Shown: piece by piece, positions 20,218 through 29,321 of the stretch | Layout of the letters: each line of letters starts with the position of its first letter | Position numbering within the stretch: the first letter of the stretch is position 1 | Assembly: GCA_013820875.1 (NCBI GenBank) | Contig: JACDHS010000002.1 | Coordinates: 43,756-107,755 of the forward strand | Source of the DNA: Verrucomicrobiota bacterium | GTDB taxonomy: Bacteria > Verrucomicrobiota > Verrucomicrobiia > Limisphaerales > JACDHS01 | Direction of reading: 5' to 3' | DNA: 64,000 nucleotides | Translations under genes and position numbers: made by a program | The notes under the pieces: model-generated | What the model was told of the DNA's origin: nothing | The model's input: only the letters and a program-made list of their open reading frames with translations | The model's database searches: none

Positions 20218-20751
20218 ATGCACAGCCGCTGGTTTGACCATCCATTCTGTGACGCGTTTCCAGTCGCGCATTTCATGCGTGCGGCTTTTCCAGAGTATTG
20301 GCTGCGGATTCATTCGCTTCCTGAGTCCAAGCGCTATCCCGAAACCGATGCCGAGAGGGAGATAGTATTCGACCGGCATTCACGATTTGGTTCAGCTTTG
20401 CTTGGCGAGTGCGCTCCGTGCTTGGTCATTCAGTCGTGCTTCAACGGCTTCCCTCGCAGTGCGGAGTTGATGCCTGAGTTGGTTTGGACACCGCTTCATC
20501 GAGTTGTGGAGGAGGACGGTTGGGATTCTTGGATGGCGCACACGACTTGGGACGCGCTGGTTTTTCGCACACTGCTCTTGGCGATTGCGGACGGCCAGGA
20601 AGCACACATCGCCTTCGTTTCGGAGGTGACGGACTGCGTGTTCATTCCGTATGATGGAGGCGCAGATGGATTTTCTTTCGACACAGCACTTTTGCGGCGG
20701 CTTTCGGAGGAGTTCGCTCCGTGGCGGTCAGCACATCCACTTGGTTTATGA
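20218..20751 (+). CDS. Cassette-borne hypothetical protein (cassette 2)
   Basis: ATG 4 nt after the gttaggc core; complete 177-aa ORF ending before the next attC-like site. Confidence 0.7.
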   Translation: MHSRWFDHPFCDAFPVAHFMRAAFPEYWLRIHSLPESKRYPETDAEREIVFDRHSRFGSALLGECAPCLVIQSCFNGFPRSAELMPELVWTPLHRVVEEDGWDSWMAHTTWDALVFRTLLLAIADGQEAHIAFVSEVTDCVFIPYDGGADGFSFDTALLRRLSEEFAPWRSAHPLGL

Positions 20752-20754
20752 CGT

Positions 20755-20848
20755 GGCCGAACCAACCACATGCACTGAACCCCGCGATAGCGCTGTGGTT
20801 TCAATTCGAGTATCACTGGCGCGGGGTCAGTGATGCGGAGCGTTCGGC
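20755..20848 (+). other. attC recombination site 2
   Basis: ggccgaac ... cactgaaccccgcg ... cgcggggtcagtg ... gttcggcc; 13-bp stem with one extrahelical A; outer 8-bp match. Confidence 0.85.
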
Positions 20849-20854
20849 CTCAAC

Positions 20855-21520
20855 ATGACGAAACTTTTCCTCACGTCGCTATTCTGCGGTTTCACTTTGC
20901 TGCTGTGTTCATGCTCCACTGGGCGCATGACCGCCCAATGGAAAGAAAATCCCATCGACGGACCGTGGGTTGCGCCAAGTGTGCAAACGCGTGAATTCGA
21001 GAGAGCGTATTTCGCGGGCATGATGGACTCCGTAGTCACGACGGAGACGGATTGGACTTTTGCCTACGGCACCCGCCGCGCCGCATCGGATATTGCCGCT
21101 TCCATCCAGCGGTATCTCAAGGAGCTTGGTTACTTCGACAGGTGGCCGGAGTCGCAGTCATCATCCGATGGCTACCGCGAGCGACTTGCCCCTTTCACCT
21201 TTCACATTGTCTCAATTGACCCTACGGCCGTGATGATGGTGCCTCACGATTTCGGCGATCCGAAAGGGAACCGCTCGATTGTTGACATTGTAGGCTGGCC
21301 ACCGAAGCAATCATTCAGTTCGCGATACATGCTCAACCATATTGAATACGGCCCGACTTTACCGTATCATCCTGAAGTCCTTTGGTTTTCTCCAGATTTA
21401 CGTGTTCCGCCTACAAGGCTCACTAGTCACACCGAATCTGAACAGCGACTTTCACACAAGCGCATTAACCTTATCGTACGAAAAAAGGGAGAGTCATGGA
21501 TCACAACGCGCGAGCCATAA
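20855..21520 (+). CDS. Cassette-borne putative lipoprotein (cassette 3)
   Basis: MTKLFLTSLFCGFTLLLCSCSTG lipobox; between attC sites 2 and 3. Confidence 0.7.
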   Translation: MTKLFLTSLFCGFTLLLCSCSTGRMTAQWKENPIDGPWVAPSVQTREFERAYFAGMMDSVVTTETDWTFAYGTRRAASDIAASIQRYLKELGYFDRWPESQSSSDGYRERLAPFTFHIVSIDPTAVMMVPHDFGDPKGNRSIVDIVGWPPKQSFSSRYMLNHIEYGPTLPYHPEVLWFSPDLRVPPTRLTSHTESEQRLSHKRINLIVRKKGESWITTREP

Positions 21521-21523
21521 ACT

Positions 21524-21617
21524 TGCCGAACCAAAGCGTCGAGCCAACCGCCGGTTGCGCTTTCTCTTTTATCCTTGAGTCACTGGCCGGCGGTGGCTCA
21601 CGCTGGCGTTTATAGGC
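21524..21617 (+). other. attC recombination site 3
   Basis: R'' gccgaac is the exact complement of the ttcggc that opens cassette 3. Inner region agcgtcgagccaaccgccgg/ccggcggtggctcacgct nearly identical to site 1. R' is gtttata (atypical). Confidence 0.75.
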
Positions 21618-21627
21618 CACATACGTC

Positions 21628-21957
21628 ATGAGCATCTATCTCACACCCTCAGGGCTTCCAGAGTTGGCGAAGCTATCAGCAAAGCAACGCCGTTTTGTCT
21701 GGCGGCAGTGCGTTCATCCTCACTTATTACGAGCTAGGGTTCGCATTCTCGGTGTTGTCGTGTTCGTTGGTTGTGCTCTGGCGGGATGGTGGCTTGGTAG
21801 TTCCGCTGACATCGGCACTTGGGGTGGCGCGATTGGAGCGGGCTTGCTGGTTGGCTTGGGCTGCTATCTACATGACATGCTTTGGGCATCGCGTTATCGC
21901 CCACAGATTGCTCAGTTCATTCACGACCATGCAGCAGAGGTTCAATCTATGGCCTAA
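21628..21957 (+). CDS. Cassette-borne small membrane protein (cassette 4)
   Basis: Two hydrophobic segments (ILGVVVFVGCALAGWWLG, GGAIGAGLLVGLGCYL); ATG shortly after attC site 3. Confidence 0.6.
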   Translation: MSIYLTPSGLPELAKLSAKQRRFVWRQCVHPHLLRARVRILGVVVFVGCALAGWWLGSSADIGTWGGAIGAGLLVGLGCYLHDMLWASRYRPQIAQFIHDHAAEVQSMA

Positions 21958-22156
21958 AAAGGAATGTAGATAACACCGGGATTGGTGGTGCAGTTCCGCT
22001 ATCGCGGTTGACGTTTTTTCAGCCCGGCGTGTCTGATCTGGAGACGTTCAGCGGCCGCAGGCACATGACCAGTCCGACTCAGCAGAAATTGAGAAGGACA
22101 TGCCTAAGGCTTTGTCCCATTGCCGAATTTTGGTTCGTTGTGGATGATCGCAATTC

Positions 22157-23182
22157 GTGAACCTCTTTTCCCCTACAGTTGCGGCTGTTTGCCTCGGATT
22201 ATTGCACATCATTGTTCCAGCACGCGCTGACGACATCTTTACCTTCAGTGGTTTCACTTTCGACCAGCGAAACACGCCCGACCGCGGAGCGCGCCTCGGA
22301 GATTCCCAGAACCTAGGCGGAGCCCAGTTCAGTTCTGGCTTCGCTTCATCCACCACTATCAATCCAATTAATTTTCCGCAGGGAGGCACAGGATTTAATA
22401 CCAATCTTTCTCTCGCCCAACTGTCAGGACTGCGGGCGGGGCTCTATGCCGTCAACCTGCCAAATGGCAATCAAGGCGCAACCAACCGGCATGGAATCGA
22501 AGTTAGGTGGAGCAATAATCGTGCGATTCCAAACATGGCTGGAACAGACTTTGTCGTCTACGAGTCTGCCTCCAGCATCAGCGGTGTTGAAGGTGTGATG
22601 GCCCGGGTCCGAACTAATCACGTGGCCGATTTATGGAGCGACTGGTTTTATTTCGCCTCTACCAACTTCCAAATCACCTCCGGAACTGAAGGGATTCATT
22701 CCTATGGGTTTGACCTGTCCGCAATGGGCGTGCCTGAAAACGCGTCCATCGACAGAATTCAATTGGCGAATTTGATGCAAGCCGACCGGATCGTTGGGCC
22801 TGGAACAAATGTGAACGGAAGCTTAATTGGACAAGGCAAAGTCATATTCGACGGCTCCACAGAGGTGCTGCCCGACGCAGGTAGTTATGACGGGAATCGG
22901 TTGTTTGATGCAACCCAACTGGATCCGGATCCGTTATACGTGGCGTCGCTGCGGGTAGCCTGTGAATTGAGTGCGCCATTACTGAATATTGCCAGAACAG
23001 GAACCAACATGCTGCTCACATGGCCTTCACCGAGCTGCTTTAGCCCGCAGTCAGCCACCAACCTCCTTGCATCTAATACTCTGTGGACGGCGGCGGGCGG
23101 CTCAATTTTTGTGACGAACGAACTTAACGCCGTGATAATCAGTGGCACGCATTCGGCTCGCTTCTTCCGACTGGTCAGGTAA
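22157..23182 (+). CDS. Secreted hypothetical protein
   Basis: Signal peptide MNLFSPTVAAVCLGLLHIIVPARA; C-terminal LTWPSPSCFSPQSATNLLASNTLWTAAGG...ARFFRLVR is a sort-like tail common to secreted Verrucomicrobia proteins (recalled, not searched). Confidence 0.6.
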   Translation: MNLFSPTVAAVCLGLLHIIVPARADDIFTFSGFTFDQRNTPDRGARLGDSQNLGGAQFSSGFASSTTINPINFPQGGTGFNTNLSLAQLSGLRAGLYAVNLPNGNQGATNRHGIEVRWSNNRAIPNMAGTDFVVYESASSISGVEGVMARVRTNHVADLWSDWFYFASTNFQITSGTEGIHSYGFDLSAMGVPENASIDRIQLANLMQADRIVGPGTNVNGSLIGQGKVIFDGSTEVLPDAGSYDGNRLFDATQLDPDPLYVASLRVACELSAPLLNIARTGTNMLLTWPSPSCFSPQSATNLLASNTLWTAAGGSIFVTNELNAVIISGTHSARFFRLVR

Positions 23183-23485
23183 ACCGGTCTGCTTTGCCTG
23201 GAGCCCATCGTTTTGACTAACGGAGCAGCCTGCGAACGCCGAAAGCCTGCAGCCGCATGCGTTAAAAGCGCAGGTAATCCCAAATCTGAGGCTCGGCGGA
23301 GTGTTGCTCCGGGGAACTCATGGTAGATCACTTGCCAGTCGGGAGGTGACGAACAGGATTTCGATCGTAGCCGAGCGCAGACTTCGCGTCCTATTGCGAA
23401 TCTTCCTTCGAGCAGTTTCAACCCTTTCAATCACTCCTTACCATTCCTGACCAGTCTAAATTCCGTGCGGGGCAAAGTCTGGCGG

Positions 23486-24367
23486 TCATCCTGCAGAAAA
23501 CTCCCTGACGACTTCCGGCCAGTGTGATGGGATCCTCTCGAGAAGGCCTGCGCCATATAGTTCATCGAGTTTCGATTCGGGCCGATGAATGTAACCTATG
23601 TGACAACCGCACGTGGCCGCCGAGCAGAGTCGCGGCTTCAGGCAATCGGCAAAATGGGAATCGTAAATATTCCCAATCGGCCCCGGCAAAAAATGGCAGC
23701 GTCGAGCATCACCACTTCCGTCAACGGTAAACGTGGTTTCGCCGGCATGACACGGTCTATTGGCGCTCGGATGCCTCTGCAGGTTCCAATGGAAGTACGG
23801 ATCAACGGCCTGCAATCGATTAATTTCCGGCGGTTGGTAGTAGTTCGATTCTCGCTTGAACGCGTTAATCCAAAGATACACTTCCGGACGGAGTAACTTT
23901 CGGAGTTCTTCAATGGAGTCGAAATGTTCGCGGAGCCCGACCACCCCCACACTGTAACGGATTTTGGCGCTGTCGAGTTGACGGCAGCGCGTGATGAATT
24001 GGGCCACGGATATTTGCGAAGGGTGGAACGTGGTCCAAAGTGCAAGCGTGGTGCGATTCGCTTCCGTGAAATCGTCAATCGGAGCGCTGAGATTGGTTTG
24101 GATGGCGATGCGCGAAACGTTAGGAAGATGCGACAGGCGTGTCATCATTTCACGGTAATAGCGGTGAACGAGGGCTTCTCCCCATGGTGTGATTAAGATG
24201 CCAACCTGCCGTTGCTGCGCTTCAACCCAGGCGGCGAATCGCTCAAGTTCCATCCGATCTTTCTGAAGCTCAACCAGGCTGTTCGTTGTCTTTGCAAATG
24301 GGCAATAATCACACGAATAGTTGCAGCTCGAGAGAGAACCACGATAGAGAATGTTCCACGGGTTCAT
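23486..24367 (-). CDS. STM4011-family radical SAM protein
   Basis: MNPWNILYRGSLSSCNYSCDYCPFAK (CxxxCxxC); start overlaps the STM4012 stop by ATGA. Confidence 0.8.
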   Translation of the reverse strand: MNPWNILYRGSLSSCNYSCDYCPFAKTTNSLVELQKDRMELERFAAWVEAQQRQVGILITPWGEALVHRYYREMMTRLSHLPNVSRIAIQTNLSAPIDDFTEANRTTLALWTTFHPSQISVAQFITRCRQLDSAKIRYSVGVVGLREHFDSIEELRKLLRPEVYLWINAFKRESNYYQPPEINRLQAVDPYFHWNLQRHPSANRPCHAGETTFTVDGSGDARRCHFLPGPIGNIYDSHFADCLKPRLCSAATCGCHIGYIHRPESKLDELYGAGLLERIPSHWPEVVREFSAG

Positions 24368-25680
24368 GTTAGTTCGTAGACATCCATTCGTGAAGTAACG
24401 GCGTCCGAGTAAAGCCAAGGCCCAATGGTATCACTCCACACCATACCCTCGTCGTTCAAACGCAGAACTGAATTATCGTCGGTAGCCAGTCCCAGTTCGA
24501 AGAGTTCGAGCAACTGTGGAACATCTTCCTCCATGGAACTGCCGAAGCGGCGTTGGTACTCTCCATGAGAAATCCCTGCCGTGCGGAGAAGTGATTTGAT
24601 GACATAACGCAATTTCTGTTCGTGCTCATCGAGCATTACGCCGTAGTCCGCGCAAGCGTAACCAGGTGAATCCTGAACGTTGAACTTCTCAATGATTGAA
24701 CGGACGCCAGGTTGTCCGACTGCATACTCGCTGCTGTAATGAAGTGATTGTGTGTAGGAGCGAGCGCCGGGTCCCAACCCAACCATCCCATCCTCCTGGC
24801 AGCAGTAATCTGTTGCTCTATTAATATCCGCACGGCGAAAGAGTCGCATGGAGACCTGCCGATAGCCTGCAGCGAGAAGGAAGTCGCGCGCCTGCCGGTA
24901 AAGGTCACGGCGATGTTCAGCGGGACGTTTGCCGCTTCGGTCGAGGTTGGTGAGATTCCGTATGTACAGTGGATACAGGTAGAGCTCTTCGGGGCTCCAT
25001 TCCAGCGCACGCTCAAGACTGGTTTGCCAACGTTTGCTGTCTTGTCCTTCGTTGCCGTAGATCAAATCAATATTGAAGACAGGAAAGCCAGCCGCCTTGA
25101 TCATCCGGCATGCCTGTTCCAGTTGTCCTGCTGGTTGTGGTCGTTTCAGCGCAACCAGATCCTGCGGCACAAAACTCTGCACTCCCATACTGATGCGATC
25201 CACCCCCATGCATTTCAGCAAGACAAGTTTTTCGCGTGTGATCGTGCCGGGAGACACCTCAAAGGAGACAGGAATGCCTTGCCACTGAACCGGCCATGTG
25301 CCGCGCAATTTCGAGAAAAGCTGCTCAATCTCGCCCTCCGACAGAAAGCTCGGTGTTCCTCCGCCGAACGCTGCTTGTGCAATTCGTTCAGGTGCGATTG
25401 CTCCGGCGACAATTTCCGATTGGCGATGAATTGCTGCGATGGTTTGTTGCACTAATCCTGCACCGGGTTGCACGGTGGTGAACAGGTTACAGAAGCCACA
25501 TCGCATTTCGCAGAAGGGCAGATGCACGTAAAGGAAGAGCTTTTTCTTATCCTCAGTTTGCCAGGCTCGTTCGAGCGGCACGGGAGGATGGAGCGGGCCG
25601 TACGATGTCTTGTGCGGATAGCCGTAAGCGTAACCATCATATCCACCATCGCTCATTCGTTGTGCCAGTGGGCGTCTCAT
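24364..25680 (-). CDS. STM4012-family radical SAM protein (HemN-like)
   Basis: LYVHLPFCEMRCGFCNLFT, GGGTPSFL, GVQSFVPQDL; start overlaps the upstream stop by ATGA. Confidence 0.85.
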   Translation of the reverse strand: MRRPLAQRMSDGGYDGYAYGYPHKTSYGPLHPPVPLERAWQTEDKKKLFLYVHLPFCEMRCGFCNLFTTVQPGAGLVQQTIAAIHRQSEIVAGAIAPERIAQAAFGGGTPSFLSEGEIEQLFSKLRGTWPVQWQGIPVSFEVSPGTITREKLVLLKCMGVDRISMGVQSFVPQDLVALKRPQPAGQLEQACRMIKAAGFPVFNIDLIYGNEGQDSKRWQTSLERALEWSPEELYLYPLYIRNLTNLDRSGKRPAEHRRDLYRQARDFLLAAGYRQVSMRLFRRADINRATDYCCQEDGMVGLGPGARSYTQSLHYSSEYAVGQPGVRSIIEKFNVQDSPGYACADYGVMLDEHEQKLRYVIKSLLRTAGISHGEYQRRFGSSMEEDVPQLLELFELGLATDDNSVLRLNDEGMVWSDTIGPWLYSDAVTSRMDVYELT

Positions 25681-26459
25681 AACATGAATTCGGCGTAAGG
25701 GACCGTCCATACCACCTCGTGTGCCACGCGGTGCCCGACATAGCCATCCTCACCGTAGGCAGTGCCGTGATCCGAGCAGACGATTGCCAAAGTCGGAGCG
25801 CGTTGCTTGAGATGCTGGAAAAGCGGATGTAATGCCTGGTCAACGGCAACCAATGCAGCGGTGTGCGTCGCCAATGTATCGGGTCCGTGATCGGCTCCGT
25901 AAAACCAGTTCGGCTGGTGTATGGCGGAGATGTTGATAAACAAGAAAACCCGTTGATCTCCGGCGGCATCAACGGATCGGATCGCTTGCGCCACCTGATT
26001 CTCTGCGGAGCTGCGGCATGCAACTCCGAGATCTGGAGTCCAGTGTGCCTCGGAAAAGAGTCGCGGTAAAACACGAGCAAGTTCGTTTTGTTGATTGAAA
26101 AAGCCGGTTCCTCCGATGCAAATAGTGCGGTAATTCCGTGCTGACAAGGCTTCCGGAAGAGTTGCCTCTGCAAAGGTGAATGTTGTGTCAACGGTACTCA
26201 AACTTCCGGCGAATTCGGCGGCAAAGAGTCGAGGGTGTGGACCGGAAGCGAGTGGCGTGGGGAGAAACCCGGCAAAAAATGCGTGGTGAGCCGCATAGGT
26301 AAAGCTTCCGGGTGAGTGGCGTTCTTCCCACCCTTGCGGTGCGAGATAAGGTGCGAGTGTCTGAAGCCGACATTCCCGCCACGCCTGCTGAGCAGCATCA
26401 TAGCGCAGGGTATCCAGCGTGATGAATAAGATGTCCGCGTTGCCAATCAAGTGCTTCAT
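25677..26459 (-). CDS. STM4013-family sulfatase/phosphatase-like hydrolase
   Basis: ILFITLDTLRYDAAQQAW, TLAIVCSDHGTAYGEDGYVGHRVAHEVVWTVPY. Confidence 0.8.
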   Translation of the reverse strand: MKHLIGNADILFITLDTLRYDAAQQAWRECRLQTLAPYLAPQGWEERHSPGSFTYAAHHAFFAGFLPTPLASGPHPRLFAAEFAGSLSTVDTTFTFAEATLPEALSARNYRTICIGGTGFFNQQNELARVLPRLFSEAHWTPDLGVACRSSAENQVAQAIRSVDAAGDQRVFLFINISAIHQPNWFYGADHGPDTLATHTAALVAVDQALHPLFQHLKQRAPTLAIVCSDHGTAYGEDGYVGHRVAHEVVWTVPYAEFML

Positions 26460-27046
26460 TGCAAGTGTTCGCTGGCGATTATCGCGTTAACTCGACTTGC
26501 GTCGAGCACGCCATCAACAATGCGCGCTCGCATCCCGGCGCTCTTCGCGCCAGCCAGATCATTTTGATGATCTCCGATATAGAGGCAATGTTCAGGCGGT
26601 TCATTGAGAGCGCGGCTGGCGAACAGGAAAAGCCGGGGATCAGGTTTCGTCATACCCAATTCAGCGGAGACCCACAGGCATTCATTTGGAATTACTTCTG
26701 ACAAACCCGCTGCGCAAAATTTCCCGCGCTGATTTTCACTTCCACCGTTCGTGATGATACCCAGCTTAAAAAGTTTTGAGAGAGAGTGCAGTGCATTCAA
26801 TAGCTCTCGATCTGGCTGAATGCGTTCCGCGATCAGTCTTCCGAAGCTTTGTTGATCTATTGGAGTGCCCGCATACTCTTGCCATGTGGCAAATAGTTTC
26901 TGGCGATCGCCATAGCCGCCCTCGTCCAGCACGAGTAATTCCGCGCAAACAGCCGGGTTGCTAAATTGATCGCATACGCACTCGCGGACGGCCCTGTCGC
27001 GATCAATCAGCGTATTATCGAGGTCAAATAGCACAGCAGTGAGCAT
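26456..27046 (-). CDS. HAD-family hydrolase
   Basis: MLTAVLFDLDNTLIDRDRA, LGIITNGG, KPDPRLFLFA, YIGDHQNDLAGAKSAGMRA. Confidence 0.9.
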   Translation of the reverse strand: MLTAVLFDLDNTLIDRDRAVRECVCDQFSNPAVCAELLVLDEGGYGDRQKLFATWQEYAGTPIDQQSFGRLIAERIQPDRELLNALHSLSKLFKLGIITNGGSENQRGKFCAAGLSEVIPNECLWVSAELGMTKPDPRLFLFASRALNEPPEHCLYIGDHQNDLAGAKSAGMRARIVDGVLDASRVNAIIASEHLQ

Positions 27047-28136
27047 GGCAGGCTTTGGCAATGGCTGAATAGGCCGATTCCCCACGATCGGTCAAACGCG
27101 GGAGAAGATCGCCAAATGCATTGATCTCTCCGACGAAGGCTTTGTGCCGTCCATCGAGAAGAATATCAACGCCAGCGTAAAGAGAATCAGGAAAACAGGC
27201 CGCGGCCTTTTCCGCGAGAGTGAAAGCTGCTGCGAGGTTTTCGGAACCAATGGTTTTGCGCAACTCGGTTTCATCACCACGTTGGTTGCCCAGGTGGAGA
27301 TTGGTCATGGGGTGCCGACTTTGCCGAACCACCCAGTGCCGAGCTTCGCCTTCGATCACTAACACTCGCAAATCCACCGCTCCACCCGGGAGCGTTAGTT
27401 TCGGAATCCAGTGTTCGCGGATCATTCCCTGCGGCAGCAACACTCCGAGAATGAGCGCGATATCAGCGAGCGAGGTGTAGGTGCGAACTCCCAGACTGTT
27501 CACGAGAATAGCTTCGCTGCCTGAAGATTGAATCCTGATCGGCGCAATCAGTTGCTGATGCTGCGGTGTCCAACGAAGTGCGCAAACTCCGGAAGCAGAG
27601 GAGCCGTGTAGCGGCTTTAAAAACAAACGCCCGTTTGGTTTGGCGCACATCTGACTCCGAAAATCCTCAAAACTGGCAGGTGCCAGTTCGGACGGAGGCC
27701 GGGTCACTCCGTGATGCACAAACCGCTCGTGGCATTCCCACTTATCAAACATTACCGCAATGTCCGCGGGAGAATTAAGGCAGGGAATCTTACACTGTTC
27801 GATCCACTCGAGAACCTTGCAGAATCCGCGGTGAAATTCTTTTGGAAACGCGATTTCACCAAATTTCAGCATGAGATTTTCCGGACCGCCTCCGAGCGCG
27901 ATCAGCGCCTTTGTTACCGACTCATTTTCTCCGGGAGAATCAATTCGGAGCAGGTCAACATCGAGGTTCGCCAGCGATTCGGGATCGCGCAGCAACTCCT
28001 CGTACGAAAGGCAATTAGGCGAAGCATAGCCCAACTCCTGAACCGCCAATTGGAAGTCCCGAACTCTGCGGTTCTCTGGATTCCCGATCAGGCCAAGGCG
28101 AGGGCTACTCACCCACGGCGACAAAACGCCATTCAT
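27024..28136 (-). CDS. STM4014-family protein (ATP-grasp-like)
   Basis: Position within the STM4011-4015 operon; LFLKPLHGSSASGVCALRW and YAGVDILLDGRHKAFVGEINAFGDLLP resemble ATP-grasp motifs. Confidence 0.75.
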   Translation of the reverse strand: MNGVLSPWVSSPRLGLIGNPENRRVRDFQLAVQELGYASPNCLSYEELLRDPESLANLDVDLLRIDSPGENESVTKALIALGGGPENLMLKFGEIAFPKEFHRGFCKVLEWIEQCKIPCLNSPADIAVMFDKWECHERFVHHGVTRPPSELAPASFEDFRSQMCAKPNGRLFLKPLHGSSASGVCALRWTPQHQQLIAPIRIQSSGSEAILVNSLGVRTYTSLADIALILGVLLPQGMIREHWIPKLTLPGGAVDLRVLVIEGEARHWVVRQSRHPMTNLHLGNQRGDETELRKTIGSENLAAAFTLAEKAAACFPDSLYAGVDILLDGRHKAFVGEINAFGDLLPRLTDRGESAYSAIAKACHAHCCAI

Positions 28137-29310
28137 CATCTTCCTCCATGTCGCTGGGCTTTGAAGCATCCACCGTCAACGGCAATGCCTTCAATTGTTT
28201 GATCAAGTCAGCACTAATGTAGTTGAAGTGAAGGTTCAGTTTCTTGAGCGTTGGGCTGGCCGGCAACTTCAAAAGGGCGCGGGCACCTTCGTCCGTGAGC
28301 ATTCCGAGTGAGAAATCCAATGTTTCGATGCGACCGATCATCGGGCTATTCACCACCACGCCAGCTATCTCATCGGCTAGATGACTGTTGCGCAGACCGA
28401 GGTATTTCAATTTCGGAAATAGTTTACCGGATAAAATGGGTTGCAGATCCGCAACGTTATGATTGGCACCGTATTCATCGGTTCCGAGCCATAATTCCAA
28501 GTATTCGAGATTTGGAAAATTGGAGGTGCAGATGGAGCGGATCACACCGACATCGAGGCCACCGGTCTCGATGGCCAGAGCGCGAAGATTCTCGTGCTCG
28601 GGTGACTTCAATTCCAACCCCATACCACCCCTGGAGCGAAGCAATTGCAGTTTCGGAAAGGCTGCGAGCAACGGCGAGAGATCGCACTGATGGATCCAGG
28701 ATATCTCATTTTCCTCACTCGTGATATCACCAACATAAATTGCTGCAAGATTTGGCAGGCGATCTTTTTTGCTCGTGAGCGATTGAATGAGCTCTTCCGG
28801 GGTCCGCTCAGAATCATCTCCATGCCATGCGCCGATGACAAGCGCCATGGTCGAGAGAGCGGCGTCATTCGCAAGAAAATGTTCAAGGTTCGGAATTAAC
28901 TCGTCATTTTCCCAGTCGGTGCGAAACCGATAAACCACGTCTGCCCGGACTGGCTTTTCCATATCGTAATCCACCACCCGCTTGCCAATGAACGTTCCCG
29001 CATTCTCACCAATATCTTCCCGGCGATTAATGGATGAAAAAGCGATCAACGGAATGAGCACATTCGTCTCTCCTGCCGAACCAGCACCGTCGCTGACAGC
29101 AGCCTCGGCATCCACATATCCTTTACCCAGCTTTTCTTTGACGAGTTTGTCCGCTTCCTTTTTCGCAACCTCATCGGTTGGAAAAGATTTGGTAGAGCTT
29201 TGACCATCCGAGCCGGTGCGACCATAGGTGACCGTAAAAGAAGAGCCGGTGAGGTCGATGTTCCAGAACTTGCTGGACTTGGCGTCCATATAGACCAGTT
29301 TGCGATTCAT
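28105..29310 (-). CDS. WGR domain fused to STM4015-family leucine-rich-repeat protein
   Basis: N-terminus MNRKLVYMDAKSSKFWNIDLTGSSFTVTYGRTGSDGQSSTKSF (WGR). C-terminus ISWIHQCDLSPLLAAFPKLQLLRSRGGMGL...ETGGLDVGVIRSICTSNFPNLEYLELWLGTDEYG. Internal Met at 29310 avoids most of the overlap with the upstream gene. Confidence 0.85.
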   Translation of the reverse strand: MNRKLVYMDAKSSKFWNIDLTGSSFTVTYGRTGSDGQSSTKSFPTDEVAKKEADKLVKEKLGKGYVDAEAAVSDGAGSAGETNVLIPLIAFSSINRREDIGENAGTFIGKRVVDYDMEKPVRADVVYRFRTDWENDELIPNLEHFLANDAALSTMALVIGAWHGDDSERTPEELIQSLTSKKDRLPNLAAIYVGDITSEENEISWIHQCDLSPLLAAFPKLQLLRSRGGMGLELKSPEHENLRALAIETGGLDVGVIRSICTSNFPNLEYLELWLGTDEYGANHNVADLQPILSGKLFPKLKYLGLRNSHLADEIAGVVVNSPMIGRIETLDFSLGMLTDEGARALLKLPASPTLKKLNLHFNYISADLIKQLKALPLTVDASKPSDMEEDDEWRFVAVGE

Positions 29311-29321
29311 TGGTGTGTTTT

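Noticed and set aside
19629-21957. Ordinary dispersed repeats (not attC) around the cassette ORFs
   Set aside because: Considered because sites 1 and 3 are so similar. The R''/R' box matching to cassette starts, the extrahelical base and a third site of different sequence but same architecture favour attC.
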